NCBI GenBank assembly: GCA_937944165.1
Contig: CALDZF010000167.1
Coordinates: 1 to 37,347 of the forward strand
DNA: 37,347 nucleotides
From: an uncultured Rhizobiaceae group bacterium
GTDB taxonomy: Bacteria > Pseudomonadota > Alphaproteobacteria > Rhizobiales > Rhizobiaceae
Direction: 5' to 3'
The notes beneath the pieces are model-generated. The model had not been told where the DNA came from and searched no databases. It worked only from the letters and a program-made list of their open reading frames with translations. The position numbers and the translations under genes were made by a program. Positions 19,868-28,118 of this stretch are shown piece by piece (the first letter of the stretch is position 1; every line of letters begins with the position of its first letter).

Positions 19868-20431
19868 TTAACGCGGTTCTTTCCCGAATACCTTCACATA
19901 CTCTTCATGCCCACCATTAGCGAGCGCTTTTGCTTGTTCAACCCAATTATCTCGAACAATTCTACCTGTAAAATTCAAATGTGCATCCATTTGCTCGATA
20001 TCATGTTCATTCCAATTGGCAATTTGTTCGTATTGATAGATACCTAATGAATTTAAAGTTTCAGCAAGTTTTGCACCTACACCAGCGATTAACTCCAAAT
20101 CATCATGCTCTGCTGTCGAAGTTTGTTCCAGTGTGTTTGTCAAACCCAATATATTCGTAAGCGATACTGTTTCGGTAGGCTTTTTTGAAGTTTGAGATTG
20201 CTTTTTAGACTTCTTTTGAGTTTTCTTTTTCTTTTTCTTTTTAATAGTACATTCACAGCCGTTAGCATCTTCAATAAGTGCCTCAAGCTCTAAAAGCGCA
20301 AGAATGGCTTTCTTTTCTTGTTTGGCTTGCTTTTTTGCAAATGCACGAGATTTTTCTAATGCATTCAATGCCTTATCAACACTTTTCAAAAAATCGGCGG
20401 ATAAGACAGATTTTTGTTTTTTAGACATCAT
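19868..20431 (-). CDS. Lys-rich H3TH (helix-hairpin-helix) protein in the nuo operon, paralogous to the NuoE tail
   Basis: I prefer the ATG at 20431, which has GGGAG 6 nt upstream and gives 187 aa; the track start at 20467 lies inside the preceding gene. From this start the N-terminal part is helical and Lys/Ala/Glu-rich (about 1-55), followed by a CEC motif near 59-61, a Lys/Ser/Thr-rich linker (64-84) and a C-terminal H3TH-like domain (about 112-172). The domain motif GVGAKLAETLNSLGI and FTGRIVRDNWVEQAKAL closely parallels NuoE's GVGPKLEKTLNKLGF and FKGRIERDDWIKQAKVL. Similar domains are annotated as FEN1-like 5' nuclease H3TH domains. The gene's presence between nuoF and nuoG suggests a complex I accessory or assembly role; that is inference. 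The linker codons contain a TTTTTC hexamer repeat. Confidence 0.82.
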   Translation of the reverse strand: MMSKKQKSVLSADFLKSVDKALNALEKSRAFAKKQAKQEKKAILALLELEALIEDANGCECTIKKKKKKKTQKKSKKQSQTSKKPTETVSLTNILGLTNTLEQTSTAEHDDLELIAGVGAKLAETLNSLGIYQYEQIANWNEHDIEQMDAHLNFTGRIVRDNWVEQAKALANGGHEEYVKVFGKEPR

Positions 20432-20442
20432 CTTTACTCCCT

Positions 20443-20907
20443 TTATCCGCATCTTTGGTTTTGCCACAACTTCACATGTGAAAGGTATGACCAGCTAAAT
20501 GCAAAATCTGTGTCGCCATGAAAATCAATATGATCGAGGCGAGATTTTGCTTCCTCAAGATTTGGTTCATGTCCCTCTTCTACCCACCACATAACAAGTT
20601 GATGGCTATCAAGTGCGCCGAACCAGTCGTTCTTACCATTGTAGACTTTTTTGTGAACAGTATTCCAAACAAAATGCTCAAGTGTTTCAGCACTTTCCCA
20701 GACAGATAAAGTCATTTCTGTTTCAGGATCAGGACAAACTGCATTGGCTCCAAATTCATTGCGTTGCTCATCAAGCAATCGCCATACAAAACCTTCGCTT
20801 CGCTCCGCCAAAGCATTTATGCGCTCAACATTATCAGTAAAGCCACCAGCCAATTGTGATGTCTTGTCGATTTTCCATCGGGATATGTTGAGTTCAGCCA
20901 AGTGCAT
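20443..20907 (-). CDS. DUF3291 domain protein (ABM-like fold)
   Basis: The 154-aa cytoplasmic protein begins HLAELNISRWK and contains RINALAERSEGFVWRLLDE, ETMTL/SVWES-like and LVMWWVEEGHEPNLEEAKSRL segments that I recognise as the DUF3291 family, related in fold to antibiotic biosynthesis monooxygenases. No cofactor is needed in many of these folds, and no substrate is known. It lies 5 bp after nuoF and 11 bp before the H3TH gene, so it is surely co-transcribed with complex I. Whether it acts on complex I or is only carried along is unknown. Confidence 0.8.
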   Translation of the reverse strand: MHLAELNISRWKIDKTSQLAGGFTDNVERINALAERSEGFVWRLLDEQRNEFGANAVCPDPETEMTLSVWESAETLEHFVWNTVHKKVYNGKNDWFGALDSHQLVMWWVEEGHEPNLEEAKSRLDHIDFHGDTDFAFSWSYLSHVKLWQNQRCG

Positions 20908-20911
20908 TTGA

Positions 20912-22237
20912 TTATTCAGCAGCCTCCAGATGTTTATCTGTTACTGTGTCATCTGCATCTGAGCGTGTTGTATAGCTATCAATGCGCGCCTCAATTTCGT
21001 GGCGGAAGTGTGTAATTAGCCCCTGCACTGGCCAAGCTGCAGCATCGCCTAGCGCACAAATGGTGTGGCCTTCAACTTGTTTTGTTACTTCAAGCAGCAT
21101 GTCGATTTCTTTTTTCTGGGCGCGACCTTCTGCCATGCGCATCAACACACGCCACATCCAGCCTGTGCCTTCACGACAAGGCGTACATTGACCACAAGAT
21201 TCGTGCTTGTAGAAATAAGCAAGTCTGGCAATTGCACGAATAATGTCTGTTTCTTTATTCATGACAATAACAGCTGCCGTACCTAAGCCTGATTGCAAGG
21301 CTGATAATGAATCAAAATCCATCGGCGTATCAATCATCTGATCGGCTGGCACACATCGCACAGATGAACCACCTGGAATAACCGCAAGAAGATTGTCCCA
21401 ACCGCCAAGAATGCCACCACAGTGACGTTCAATCAATTCCTTGAACGGAATGGACATTTCTTCTTCGACTGTACACGGACGCTCAACGTGACCTGAAATA
21501 CAGAAAAGCTTTGTGCCTGCATTGCGCTCTGCTCCAAAGCCTGCAAACCACTCTGGCCCACGGCGAAGAATGGTCGGGACTACCGCAACTGACTCCACAT
21601 TATTTACCGTTGTCGGACAGCCATAAAGACCTACATTTGCAGGAAACGGCGGCTTTAACCTTGGCTGGCCTTTCTTGCCTTCAAGTGATTCAAGCAGTGC
21701 AGTTTCCTCACCGCAGATATAAGCGCCTGCGCCATGGTGAACGAAGATATCAAAGTCCCAATCGTTCTTGTTGTTCTTGCCTAAGAGACCTGCATCGTAA
21801 CATTCGTCAATGGCTACTTGCAGTGCTTCACGTTCACGAATGTATTCACCGCGCACATAGATGTAGCAAGTATTGGAATTCATGGCACAACCGGCAATCA
21901 GACAGCCTTCAATCAGCGTATGCGGATCATGACGCATGATATCACGGTCTTTACAGGTTCCTGGCTCAGATTCATCTGCATTGATTACAAGATAAGAAGG
22001 CCGTCCGTCAGAACGTTCAGGTTTCGGCATGAAAGACCATTTAAGACCTGTCGGGAAGCCAGCACCACCACGTCCACGAAGGCCTGACGCTTTTACTTGC
22101 TCAACAATCCAGTCAGGGCCGTTTTTAATAAAACCCTTTGTTCCAGACCAATGCCCACGCTTCATTGCGCCCTTCAATGACTTATCATGAAGACCGTATA
22201 TATTCGTGAAAATTCTGTCTTTATCTTGTAATGCCAT
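20912..22237 (-). CDS. nuoF: NADH-quinone oxidoreductase subunit F
   Basis: Holds the FMN and NADH sites and the N3 [4Fe-4S] cluster, the entry point for electrons into complex [19 protein letters not shown] is the nucleotide/FMN loop, and [16 protein letters not shown] with a later Cys in [13 protein letters not shown] forms the cluster site. The 441-aa length is normal. GAGG precedes the ATG, and nuoE ends 21 bp upstream. The C-terminal tail (after about 410) is variable and acidic. Confidence 0.97.
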   Translation of the reverse strand: MALQDKDRIFTNIYGLHDKSLKGAMKRGHWSGTKGFIKNGPDWIVEQVKASGLRGRGGAGFPTGLKWSFMPKPERSDGRPSYLVINADESEPGTCKDRDIMRHDPHTLIEGCLIAGCAMNSNTCYIYVRGEYIREREALQVAIDECYDAGLLGKNNKNDWDFDIFVHHGAGAYICGEETALLESLEGKKGQPRLKPPFPANVGLYGCPTTVNNVESVAVVPTILRRGPEWFAGFGAERNAGTKLFCISGHVERPCTVEEEMSIPFKELIERHCGGILGGWDNLLAVIPGGSSVRCVPADQMIDTPMDFDSLSALQSGLGTAAVIVMNKETDIIRAIARLAYFYKHESCGQCTPCREGTGWMWRVLMRMAEGRAQKKEIDMLLEVTKQVEGHTICALGDAAAWPVQGLITHFRHEIEARIDSYTTRSDADDTVTDKHLEAAE

Positions 22238-22258
22238 TATCGTACCTCGGCTTAGCCA

Positions 22259-23251
22259 TTAAGCCTTTTTCTTCGCTAAAACTTTTGCTTGTTTAATCCA
22301 GTCATCGCGCTCAATGCGTCCTTTGAAGGATAGTTCGTCATCGACAATAGCAACGTCGGCTTTTTTCCAACTTGCAATTTGCGAGAAATGCCAAAACCCT
22401 AGTTTATTGAGCGTTTTTTCAAGTTTAGGCCCAACACCAGATATCTCTTGTAAATTATCTGCCTTACCTTCAGCTTTTTTCAACCGTATTGGGCCAGCTG
22501 ATTTTGATACTGCTTTTTTAGGCGCTGCTTTGGTAGCTGATTTTGTAGTTGCAGCCTTGGGCATTGATTTCTTTGCAGGCGCTTTTTTGGGTGCAACTTT
22601 TTTAACAGTCAGTTTTGTCTTTGTAGCCATAACAGCAGCAGGTTCAGATTTCAACGAAGTCAAACCACCAACAGGGGCAGAGTAAATGCGATCTATTTGA
22701 GGACCAGCTTTTATACTATCCCCTTTGCCAGCTTCACAGGCATCAATGATTTCTTCAAGGCGTTCAGTCGTTAAGTCTTCGTAAGTGTCTTTGAAGATCA
22801 TAACCATCGGTGCGTTTACACACGCACCCTGACATTCAACCTCTTCCCAAGATAAAGTACCATCTGCATTGGTTTCAAATTGGTTCTGATTGATTTTTGA
22901 CTTACAGACTTTCATCAATTCTTCTGAGCCACGCAGCATACAGGGTGTTGTTCCGCAAACCTGAATATGAGCCTTTGTGCCAACAGGCTGAAGCATAAAT
23001 TGTGTGTAAAATGTTGCAACTTCAAGCACACGAATATAAGGCATTTCAAGCATTTCTGCGATATGTTCGATTGAAGCTTTTGTAACCCAACCGTCTTGCT
23101 CTTGAGCAATCATCAACAAAGGAATAACAGCAGAAGCTTTACGATCTTTAGGGTATTTTTTAATCCAACCTTTTACCACAGGCGTATTAGGACGACTGAA
23201 GGCAAATTTTGCTGGTTGCACACTATCATCAGCGAGACGACGAACGGACAT
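22259..23251 (-). CDS. nuoE: NADH-quinone oxidoreductase subunit E with C-terminal Lys-rich linker and H3TH domain
   Basis: The 330-aa protein is twice the length of a minimal NuoE. Residues 1-185 are the thioredoxin-like subunit with the N1a [2Fe-2S] ligands Cys99, Cys104, Cys140 and Cys144 (CGTTPCMLRG, ECQGACVNAP). Residues about 208-262 form a Lys/Ala/Pro-rich linker. Residues 266-327 form an H3TH-like domain with GVGPKLEKTLNKLGF. Such a tail is known in Alphaproteobacterial NuoE but its function is not established. A second protein with the same domain lies downstream in the same operon. Confidence 0.95.
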   Translation of the reverse strand: MSVRRLADDSVQPAKFAFSRPNTPVVKGWIKKYPKDRKASAVIPLLMIAQEQDGWVTKASIEHIAEMLEMPYIRVLEVATFYTQFMLQPVGTKAHIQVCGTTPCMLRGSEELMKVCKSKINQNQFETNADGTLSWEEVECQGACVNAPMVMIFKDTYEDLTTERLEEIIDACEAGKGDSIKAGPQIDRIYSAPVGGLTSLKSEPAAVMATKTKLTVKKVAPKKAPAKKSMPKAATTKSATKAAPKKAVSKSAGPIRLKKAEGKADNLQEISGVGPKLEKTLNKLGFWHFSQIASWKKADVAIVDDELSFKGRIERDDWIKQAKVLAKKKA

Positions 23252-23254
23252 TTT

Positions 23255-23707
23255 TTATGAGCCTTCTGTTTCTGGTGTTAAGAAGCAAGATGAGTTTTCT
23301 TCTAACAAAGGTGGCGTACCTTTTAGAAGGTATGTTTGCCCTGCAAATTGAACATCACGAATTATAGTTATACTGCTTTCTAACGGCACCTTGCGACACT
23401 GTTTAATACTGGCTGCTGCTTCAACAATAAATTTTGTTGTTACGCGACGACCACGAATTTTATCACCTTCTGGCAATCCGCCTAAAGTTTCAGGCGAAAA
23501 TATACGGCCAAAAAGGATACGGTTTTCTATTAAATGCGCACAGGGAGATTGCTTACCCTCAGGATGAGGCTCAAACGCACACATTATATTTTGAGCAGCC
23601 AACTGCTCATTGGCTTTTAACTGCTGTGCTTCAAACCTTGGCCCTGCTGTTGGAGAACAAGCCACAAGTACGGTTGCTATGGATAAGGATAGCAAAGGCT
23701 TTTTCAC
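23255..23707 (-). CDS. Putative lipoprotein inserted between nuoD and nuoE
   Basis: A GTG start overlaps the nuoD stop by 4 bp (GTGA), with GAGG 8 nt upstream, so translation is coupled to nuoD. The 150-aa product has a lipoprotein signal ([17 protein letters not shown]; lipobox LVAC, Cys17) and no other membrane segment, so the mature protein should sit on the periplasmic side of a membrane. After the signal it holds four further Cys residues (about 43, 56, 103 and 141), which could pair in the oxidising periplasm. I do not recognise the family. Its place in the operon hints at a complex I-linked role, but a periplasmic lipoprotein cannot touch the peripheral arm. Confidence 0.75.
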   Translation of the reverse strand: MKKPLLSLSIATVLVACSPTAGPRFEAQQLKANEQLAAQNIMCAFEPHPEGKQSPCAHLIENRILFGRIFSPETLGGLPEGDKIRGRRVTTKFIVEAAASIKQCRKVPLESSITIIRDVQFAGQTYLLKGTPPLLEENSSCFLTPETEGS

Positions 23708-24894
23708 CGATCTACCTCACCAAATACAATATCCAAAGAACCCAAAATAGCAGAAACATCTGCTAATAAGTGTCCACGACACATAAAGTCCATTGCTTGC
23801 AAATGTGCATAGCCTGGTGCGCGAAGTTTACAGCGATAAGGCTTATTAGAACCATCTGACACAAGAAATACACCAAATTCACCTTTAGGCGCTTCAACGG
23901 CACAGTAGGTTTCGCCTTCTGGTACGCTATAGCCTTCAGTATAGAGTTTAAAGTGGTGAATAAGTGCTTCCATTGAGCGTTTCATTTCATCACGTTTTGG
24001 TGGCACAACCTTGCCATCTGTTGAAGAAACAGGCCCCTGACCTTCTGGCTCACGCATCTTAGCAATACATTGCTTCATGATATGTACAGACTGACGCATT
24101 TCTTCCATACGAATGAGATAACGATCATAATTATCGCAATTCTTGCCAATCGGAATATCAAATTCCATTTCGTCATAACATTCATAAGGTTGAGACTTGC
24201 GCAAGTCCCAAGCGGCACCTGAGCCGCGAACCATAACGCCTGAAAAGCCCCAAGCCCATGCATCATCAAGGCTGACAATGCCAATATCAACATTGCGTTG
24301 TTTGAAAATACGGTTTGCTGTCAGCAGTTGATCAATATCATCGACAACCTTCAAAAATGGCTCACACCATTCATCAATATCATCCAATAGACCATCAGGC
24401 AGATCTTGATGTACGCCACCTGGACGAAAGTATGCGGCGTGCAATCTGGCACCACAAACACGCTCATAAAAAACCATAAGCTTTTCGCGCTCTTCAAAAC
24501 CCCAAAGCGGCGGCGTCAAAGCACCAACGTCCATGGCCTGTGTTGTGATGTTAAGCAGATGCGATAAAATTCGACCAATTTCTGAATACAAGACCCGGAT
24601 AAGCTGTCCACGACGAGGAACTGTGATGCCAGCCAGCTTTTCAACGGCAAGGGCAAAAGCATGCTCCTGATTCATCGGCGACACATAATCCAAACGGTCA
24701 AAATAGGGGATTGCCTGAAGATATGTCTTATATTCGATTAGTTTTTCTGTACCACGATGTAAAAGGCCAATATGCGGATCAACACGCTCTACAACCTCAC
24801 CATCCAATTCCAATACAAGACGTAAAACGCCGTGCGCAGCCGGGTGCTGGGGGCCAAAGTTAATATTGAAGTTTCTGACGTTATGCTCACCCAT
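23704..24894 (-). CDS. nuoD: NADH-quinone oxidoreductase subunit D
   Basis: The 49-kDa subunit, which lines the quinone pocket together with Nuo[23 protein letters not shown] is the diagnostic N-terminal motif, including the conserved His residues at the quinone site. [20 protein letters not shown] and the C-terminal [12 protein letters not shown] complete it. The length of 396 aa is normal. The ATG overlaps the nuoC stop (TAATG), and the two are separate genes rather than the fused nuoCD of enterics. Confidence 0.97.
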   Translation of the reverse strand: MGEHNVRNFNINFGPQHPAAHGVLRLVLELDGEVVERVDPHIGLLHRGTEKLIEYKTYLQAIPYFDRLDYVSPMNQEHAFALAVEKLAGITVPRRGQLIRVLYSEIGRILSHLLNITTQAMDVGALTPPLWGFEEREKLMVFYERVCGARLHAAYFRPGGVHQDLPDGLLDDIDEWCEPFLKVVDDIDQLLTANRIFKQRNVDIGIVSLDDAWAWGFSGVMVRGSGAAWDLRKSQPYECYDEMEFDIPIGKNCDNYDRYLIRMEEMRQSVHIMKQCIAKMREPEGQGPVSSTDGKVVPPKRDEMKRSMEALIHHFKLYTEGYSVPEGETYCAVEAPKGEFGVFLVSDGSNKPYRCKLRAPGYAHLQAMDFMCRGHLLADVSAILGSLDIVFGEVDR

Positions 24895-25520
24895 TATGAA
24901 CCAGCCTTTTCATCACCTGGAAGAATATAGTTTGCACCTTCCCATGGACTCTCATAGTCAAAATCACGGAATTCCTGTCTTAATTCTACAGGTTCGTAGA
25001 CAACACGCTTTGCTTCATCATCGTAACGAACTTCAACGTATCCTGTGAGCGGGAAGTCTTTTCTCAAGGGATGCCCATCAAAGCCATAGTCTGTTAAAAT
25101 TCTGCGCAAATCAGGATGGCCTGTAAACAAAATGCCGTACATGTCGTAAGCTTCGCGTTCAAACCAATCTGCCCCTGGATAAATGCCCGTAATACTTGGC
25201 ACTGGTGTTTCTTCATCTGTTAGAAGTTTTACACGAATACGCGTATTATGTTTTGGACTTAGCAAATGGTAGACGACTTCAAAACGCTTTTCATTTCCTG
25301 GATAATCGACGCCGCATATATCTATGAAAGATATAAATTGCGTACGATTGTCATCATGTAAAAAGCGCATTAGAGCTACAATGTCATCGCCAGTGGTATA
25401 AACTGTCAGCTCGCCAAACGCATTTGATATACTTTGGATATGATTGGAAACTTCAGTTGTAATAACGGATGCCAGCTCATCAAGCGGGTTTATTTCAACT
25501 TGTTCTACTGATTCACTCAT
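24894..25520 (-). CDS. nuoC: NADH-quinone oxidoreductase subunit C
   Basis: The 30-kDa peripheral-arm subunit without cofactor, acting as scaffold for NuoD and Nuo[48 protein letters not shown] and [18 protein letters not shown] are the family core. The length of 208 aa is normal. It lies 9 bp after nuoB and its stop overlaps nuoD. Confidence 0.97.
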   Translation of the reverse strand: MSESVEQVEINPLDELASVITTEVSNHIQSISNAFGELTVYTTGDDIVALMRFLHDDNRTQFISFIDICGVDYPGNEKRFEVVYHLLSPKHNTRIRVKLLTDEETPVPSITGIYPGADWFEREAYDMYGILFTGHPDLRRILTDYGFDGHPLRKDFPLTGYVEVRYDDEAKRVVYEPVELRQEFRDFDYESPWEGANYILPGDEKAGS

Positions 25521-25529
25521 TTACGCCCC

Positions 25530-26105
25530 CTATCGCTCTATTGTGCCAGTACGACGGATCTTCTTTTGTAAAAGCATAACACCATACAAAAGCGCTTCCG
25601 CAGTTGGTGGACAACCAGGAACGTAAATATCAACAGGTACAATTCGATCACACCCACGCACGACTGAATATGAATAATGGTAGTAACCACCCCCATTTGC
25701 ACATGACCCCATGGAGATAACATAACGAGGCTCTGGCATTTGGTCGTAAACCTTACGCAGAGCTGGTGCCATTTTATTTGTTAGCGTTCCCGCAACAATC
25801 ATTACATCTGATTGACGTGGCGAAGCACGCGGTGCAATTCCAAAGCGCTCCGCATCATAACGAGGCATAGCCATATGCATCATTTCAACAGCACAGCACG
25901 CGAGACCAAAAGTCATCCACATTAAAGAACCTGTACGTGCCCAGTTAATCAGGTCGTCTGTAGAAGTAACAATAAAGCCTTTATCCGCCAACTCATTGTT
26001 AATATCCATAAAGTAAGGATTATCACTACCAATTGGCTGACCTGTATTGGGGTCAAGAATACCTTTAGGTTGGGGTGCAATCAGTGTTGTATTTCCGTTG
26101 CTCAT
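25530..26105 (-). CDS. nuoB: NADH-quinone oxidoreductase subunit B
   Basis: Carries the terminal cluster N2, which reduces quinone. Cluster ligands are visible: the tandem cysteines in [12 protein letters not shown], the Cys in [11 protein letters not shown] and the Cys in [12 protein letters not shown]. The track begins at a TTG (26129); I prefer the ATG at 26105 ([15 protein letters not shown]), which matches the family start and gives 191 aa. nuoA ends 39 bp upstream of this start. Confidence 0.96.
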   Translation of the reverse strand: MSNGNTTLIAPQPKGILDPNTGQPIGSDNPYFMDINNELADKGFIVTSTDDLINWARTGSLMWMTFGLACCAVEMMHMAMPRYDAERFGIAPRASPRQSDVMIVAGTLTNKMAPALRKVYDQMPEPRYVISMGSCANGGGYYHYSYSVVRGCDRIVPVDIYVPGCPPTAEALLYGVMLLQKKIRRTGTIER

Positions 26106-26144
26106 ATAATTATCCGTATCTAATGCCAAGCTTGATCATTGGGA

Positions 26145-26510
26145 TTAATCCCACTCAAGCGCACCTTTCTTCCATTCGTAGATAAAACCAACTGTCAAAA
26201 TGCCCAAGAAAAGCATCATTGAGAAAAAGCCTAACCAGCCCAAGCTTCCAAAGCTAACAGCCCATGGAAACAAGAAAGCTACTTCTAAATCAAAAATAAT
26301 AAAGAGAATCGCCACGAGATAGAAGCGAACATCAAATTTCATGCGAGAATCATCAAAAGCATTAAAGCCACACTCATAAGCGGACAGTTTTTCTGCATCA
26401 GGCGCCTGGTAAGCTACTAAAAAAGGCGCTACAGCCAAAGAAACACCAATTACGAGGCATAATCCCATGAAAATAATGACGGGTAGATATTCCTGTAAAA
26501 TCAGTTCCAT
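26145..26510 (-). CDS. nuoA: NADH-quinone oxidoreductase subunit A
   Basis: First gene of the complex I operon. The 121-aa membrane subunit has three helices. [39 protein letters not shown] is the diagnostic loop and helix, with the conserved Cys near the quinone chamber. AGGAGG lies about 9 nt before the ATG, a strong site fitting a highly expressed operon. The 230 bp between it and the tRNA-Asp gene must carry the operon promoter on the minus strand, but several weak hexamer pairs are possible and I do not choose one. Confidence 0.97.
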   Translation of the reverse strand: MELILQEYLPVIIFMGLCLVIGVSLAVAPFLVAYQAPDAEKLSAYECGFNAFDDSRMKFDVRFYLVAILFIIFDLEVAFLFPWAVSFGSLGWLGFFSMMLFLGILTVGFIYEWKKGALEWD

Positions 26511-26679
26511 GGAATTTGCCTCCTGTTTTTAAGTTTAGCAAAAATAATCACTTAAACGAAACGTAATTAATCTAAGGCTTGAGGTATCGCACATCAGCCA
26601 AAATCGCAAGTCCAAACCCGCGTCATAATGGCTAGAATAACGATAGTATAATATTTTTACAAATAACGCATTATCACGC

Positions 26680-26708
26680 TTGACTTGCAGCTCGCTAAAC
26701 CGTAATTC
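26680..26708 (+). promoter_or_regulatory. Probable promoter of the tRNA-Asp / tRNA-Val pair
   Basis: TTGACT at 26680-26685 and TAATTC at 26703-26708 are 17 bp apart, and the tRNA-Asp gene begins 34 bp further on. The -35 fits the consensus well; the -10 is moderate. This is inferred from pattern and position. Confidence 0.5.
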
Positions 26709-26742
26709 ATTCGAACGTTATGCATTGATTTGCAAAACACAC

Positions 26743-26819
26743 GCGGGTGTAGCTCAGTTGGTTAGAGTATCGGCCTGTCACGCCGAGGGTCGCGAGTTCA
26801 AGTCTCGTCACTCGCGCCA
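26743..26819 (+). tRNA. tRNA-Asp(GTC)
   Basis: A full 77-nt cloverleaf with the CCA end encoded. The acceptor GCGGGTG pairs with CACTCGC (one G-T), the D-loop AGCTCAGTTGGTTAGA is normal, and the anticodon loop CTGTCAC gives GTC. The T-arm contains GTTCAAGTC. It is one of only two genes I place with confidence on the plus strand. Confidence 0.96.
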
Positions 26820-26892
26820 TTTCTTCCTACCAGAGGTTGAAATGGATGACACATAAACAAAAAAGTGCTTCGGTGCTGTTTATCGCTATAAT

Positions 26893-26968
26893 GGGTGATT
26901 AGCTCAGCTGGGAGAGCAACTCGTTTACACCGAGTAGGTCGGCGGTTCGATCCCGTCATCACCCACCA
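26893..26968 (+). tRNA. tRNA-Val(TAC)
   Basis: A full 76-nt cloverleaf with CCA encoded. The acceptor GGGTGAT pairs with ATCACCC, the D-arm contains AGCTCAGCTGGGAGAGC, and the anticodon loop TTTACAC gives TAC. The T-loop is GTTCGATCC. It lies 73 bp after tRNA-Asp. Its last 32 nt and the next base are copied 145 bp downstream. Confidence 0.96.
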
Positions 26969-26969
26969 T
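26937..26969 (+). repeat. Direct repeat copy 1, 3' part of tRNA-Val (att-like)
   Basis: 33 bp beginning GGTCGGCGGTTCGATCCCG and running through the T-arm, acceptor strand and CCA plus one base. It is identical to 27082-27114. Tyrosine-recombinase elements commonly use a tRNA 3' end as attachment site. Confidence 0.85.
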
Positions 26970-27081
26970 TCACGTTCTATCAAAATTTAAATTTAAAATC
27001 TGAACTAGGTAATGCTTCTCGACATTTTTGCTTACGCAAAATTGTCTGCCAGCATCTGCGTTGTTTTTATGAAACAACTTG

Positions 27082-27114
27082 GGTCGGCGGTTCGATCCCG
27101 TCATCACCCACCAT
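27082..27114 (+). repeat. Direct repeat copy 2, orphan tRNA-Val 3' end (att-like scar or tRNA remnant)
   Basis: An exact 33-bp copy of the tRNA-Val 3' part with no matching 5' half upstream, so it is not a second functional tRNA. It may be the far attachment site of an element now lost, or a tRNA copy that lost its 5' half. No integrase lies in the window. The rest of 26970-27241 is A+T-rich, without an ORF I can support; it includes a GTTGTTT / AAACAAC hairpin near 27060-27078. Confidence 0.75.
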
Positions 27115-27241
27115 AGACAAGTTTATAAAGTAATCATGTACGTATCAGCGGCAGGCAATTGTAAAACAACTGACAAGAGCTGAAGTCAAAAAATCAAACG
27201 AATTTATTTAAACAAAATTGAATAATACTTCTCGACTTTTT

Positions 27242-28069
27242 TTATCCACCAACCTGCTCAATCACAGCTTTCGCCAAATCTTTTTTACGCAATTCAAAAA
27301 ACTTTCGTGCGGCATCTAGGTTTGGGTGGTGTACGTCTGTTACTTCGCCTGCATCATTGGTTTTAAAGAAGTCTTTATTACCTTGTGCTGCTGCTATGGT
27401 TTCTTGCGTAAAGCCTGATACGAAACTGCAGCGACTACCTGCTTCTTTGAAAGCTTGTTTTATATTTGCCTGGGCTTTCCATCTGGTTTGATTAATATCT
27501 TCAAGATATGAAGGGGATGTTGTCAAAAAAATACAAGGTATATCTTGCGGTATTTGACTCATAGTTGCCTTGACATCTGCCAGTGCTTTTTCTGGTTGCG
27601 TCGCCCAACGGTCAGCAGAGTTGCCCAAGAATGCCAGAATGAGAAGTTGTGGCCTATAATAACCATTTTCAAACATGGCTTCAAAAGCTGATTGGTTTGG
27701 TTTGCAGAATTGATAAGCCTCCCCCTGCCCGATATTTACATATTTACGTTTCTTGTTGCCTTGAATTCCATAGACGCCTGCATTTACACCCCAGCGTTTG
27801 TCTATTTCACAAATAACGTCTTTTATTTTGCCTTCTTCGCGCGTTATCCAATTTTGCAGCGAGGTTGATCTTACACCTATGGCCGCTGCTTCTATGTGAG
27901 ATAGTTCTGGTATTTCACTTTTAAGCGCATCAAAAAGCTCCAGATAAACCTTACCTGCGCCGAAGGAAATCTGACTATCGCCAATCACTAAAACTTCTGG
28001 TGAATAATTCTTCTGCGTAAACATCATCGTTATAAACCACACAAACGCTGCAAGCATTAAAAGTAGCAA
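27242..28069 (-). CDS. SGNH/GDSL-type hydrolase, membrane-anchored or secreted
   Basis: A probable esterase or carbohydrate acyl-hydrolase on the periplasmic side. IGDSQISFG (Ser32, track numbering) is block I with Gln in place of the usual Leu, LGNSADRW supplies the block III Asn, and DVHHPN (Asp245, His248) is block V. An N-terminal hydrophobic segment (about 4-17) is a signal anchor. The track start is a TTG at 28069; an ATG follows at 28057, and the frame is open upstream through a basic stretch without a usable start, so the true start is uncertain. It follows the TRAP large permease by 49 bp and is probably co-transcribed. Substrate unknown. Confidence 0.82.
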   Translation of the reverse strand: MLLLMLAAFVWFITMMFTQKNYSPEVLVIGDSQISFGAGKVYLELFDALKSEIPELSHIEAAAIGVRSTSLQNWITREEGKIKDVICEIDKRWGVNAGVYGIQGNKKRKYVNIGQGEAYQFCKPNQSAFEAMFENGYYRPQLLILAFLGNSADRWATQPEKALADVKATMSQIPQDIPCIFLTTSPSYLEDINQTRWKAQANIKQAFKEAGSRCSFVSGFTQETIAAAQGNKDFFKTNDAGEVTDVHHPNLDAARKFFELRKKDLAKAVIEQVGG

Positions 28070-28118
28070 TAGTTTATGTAGTTTTCTTGATTTTAGCGAT
28101 ATTGGCGAGGCTTAAATC

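Noticed and set aside
26798-26983. 61-aa minus-strand ORF
   Set aside because: It is the reverse complement of the tRNA-Val gene and the end of tRNA-Asp.
27038-27114. Second tRNA-Val gene
   Set aside because: Only the 3' 33 bp match; no D-arm or anticodon arm can be formed from the upstream sequence.
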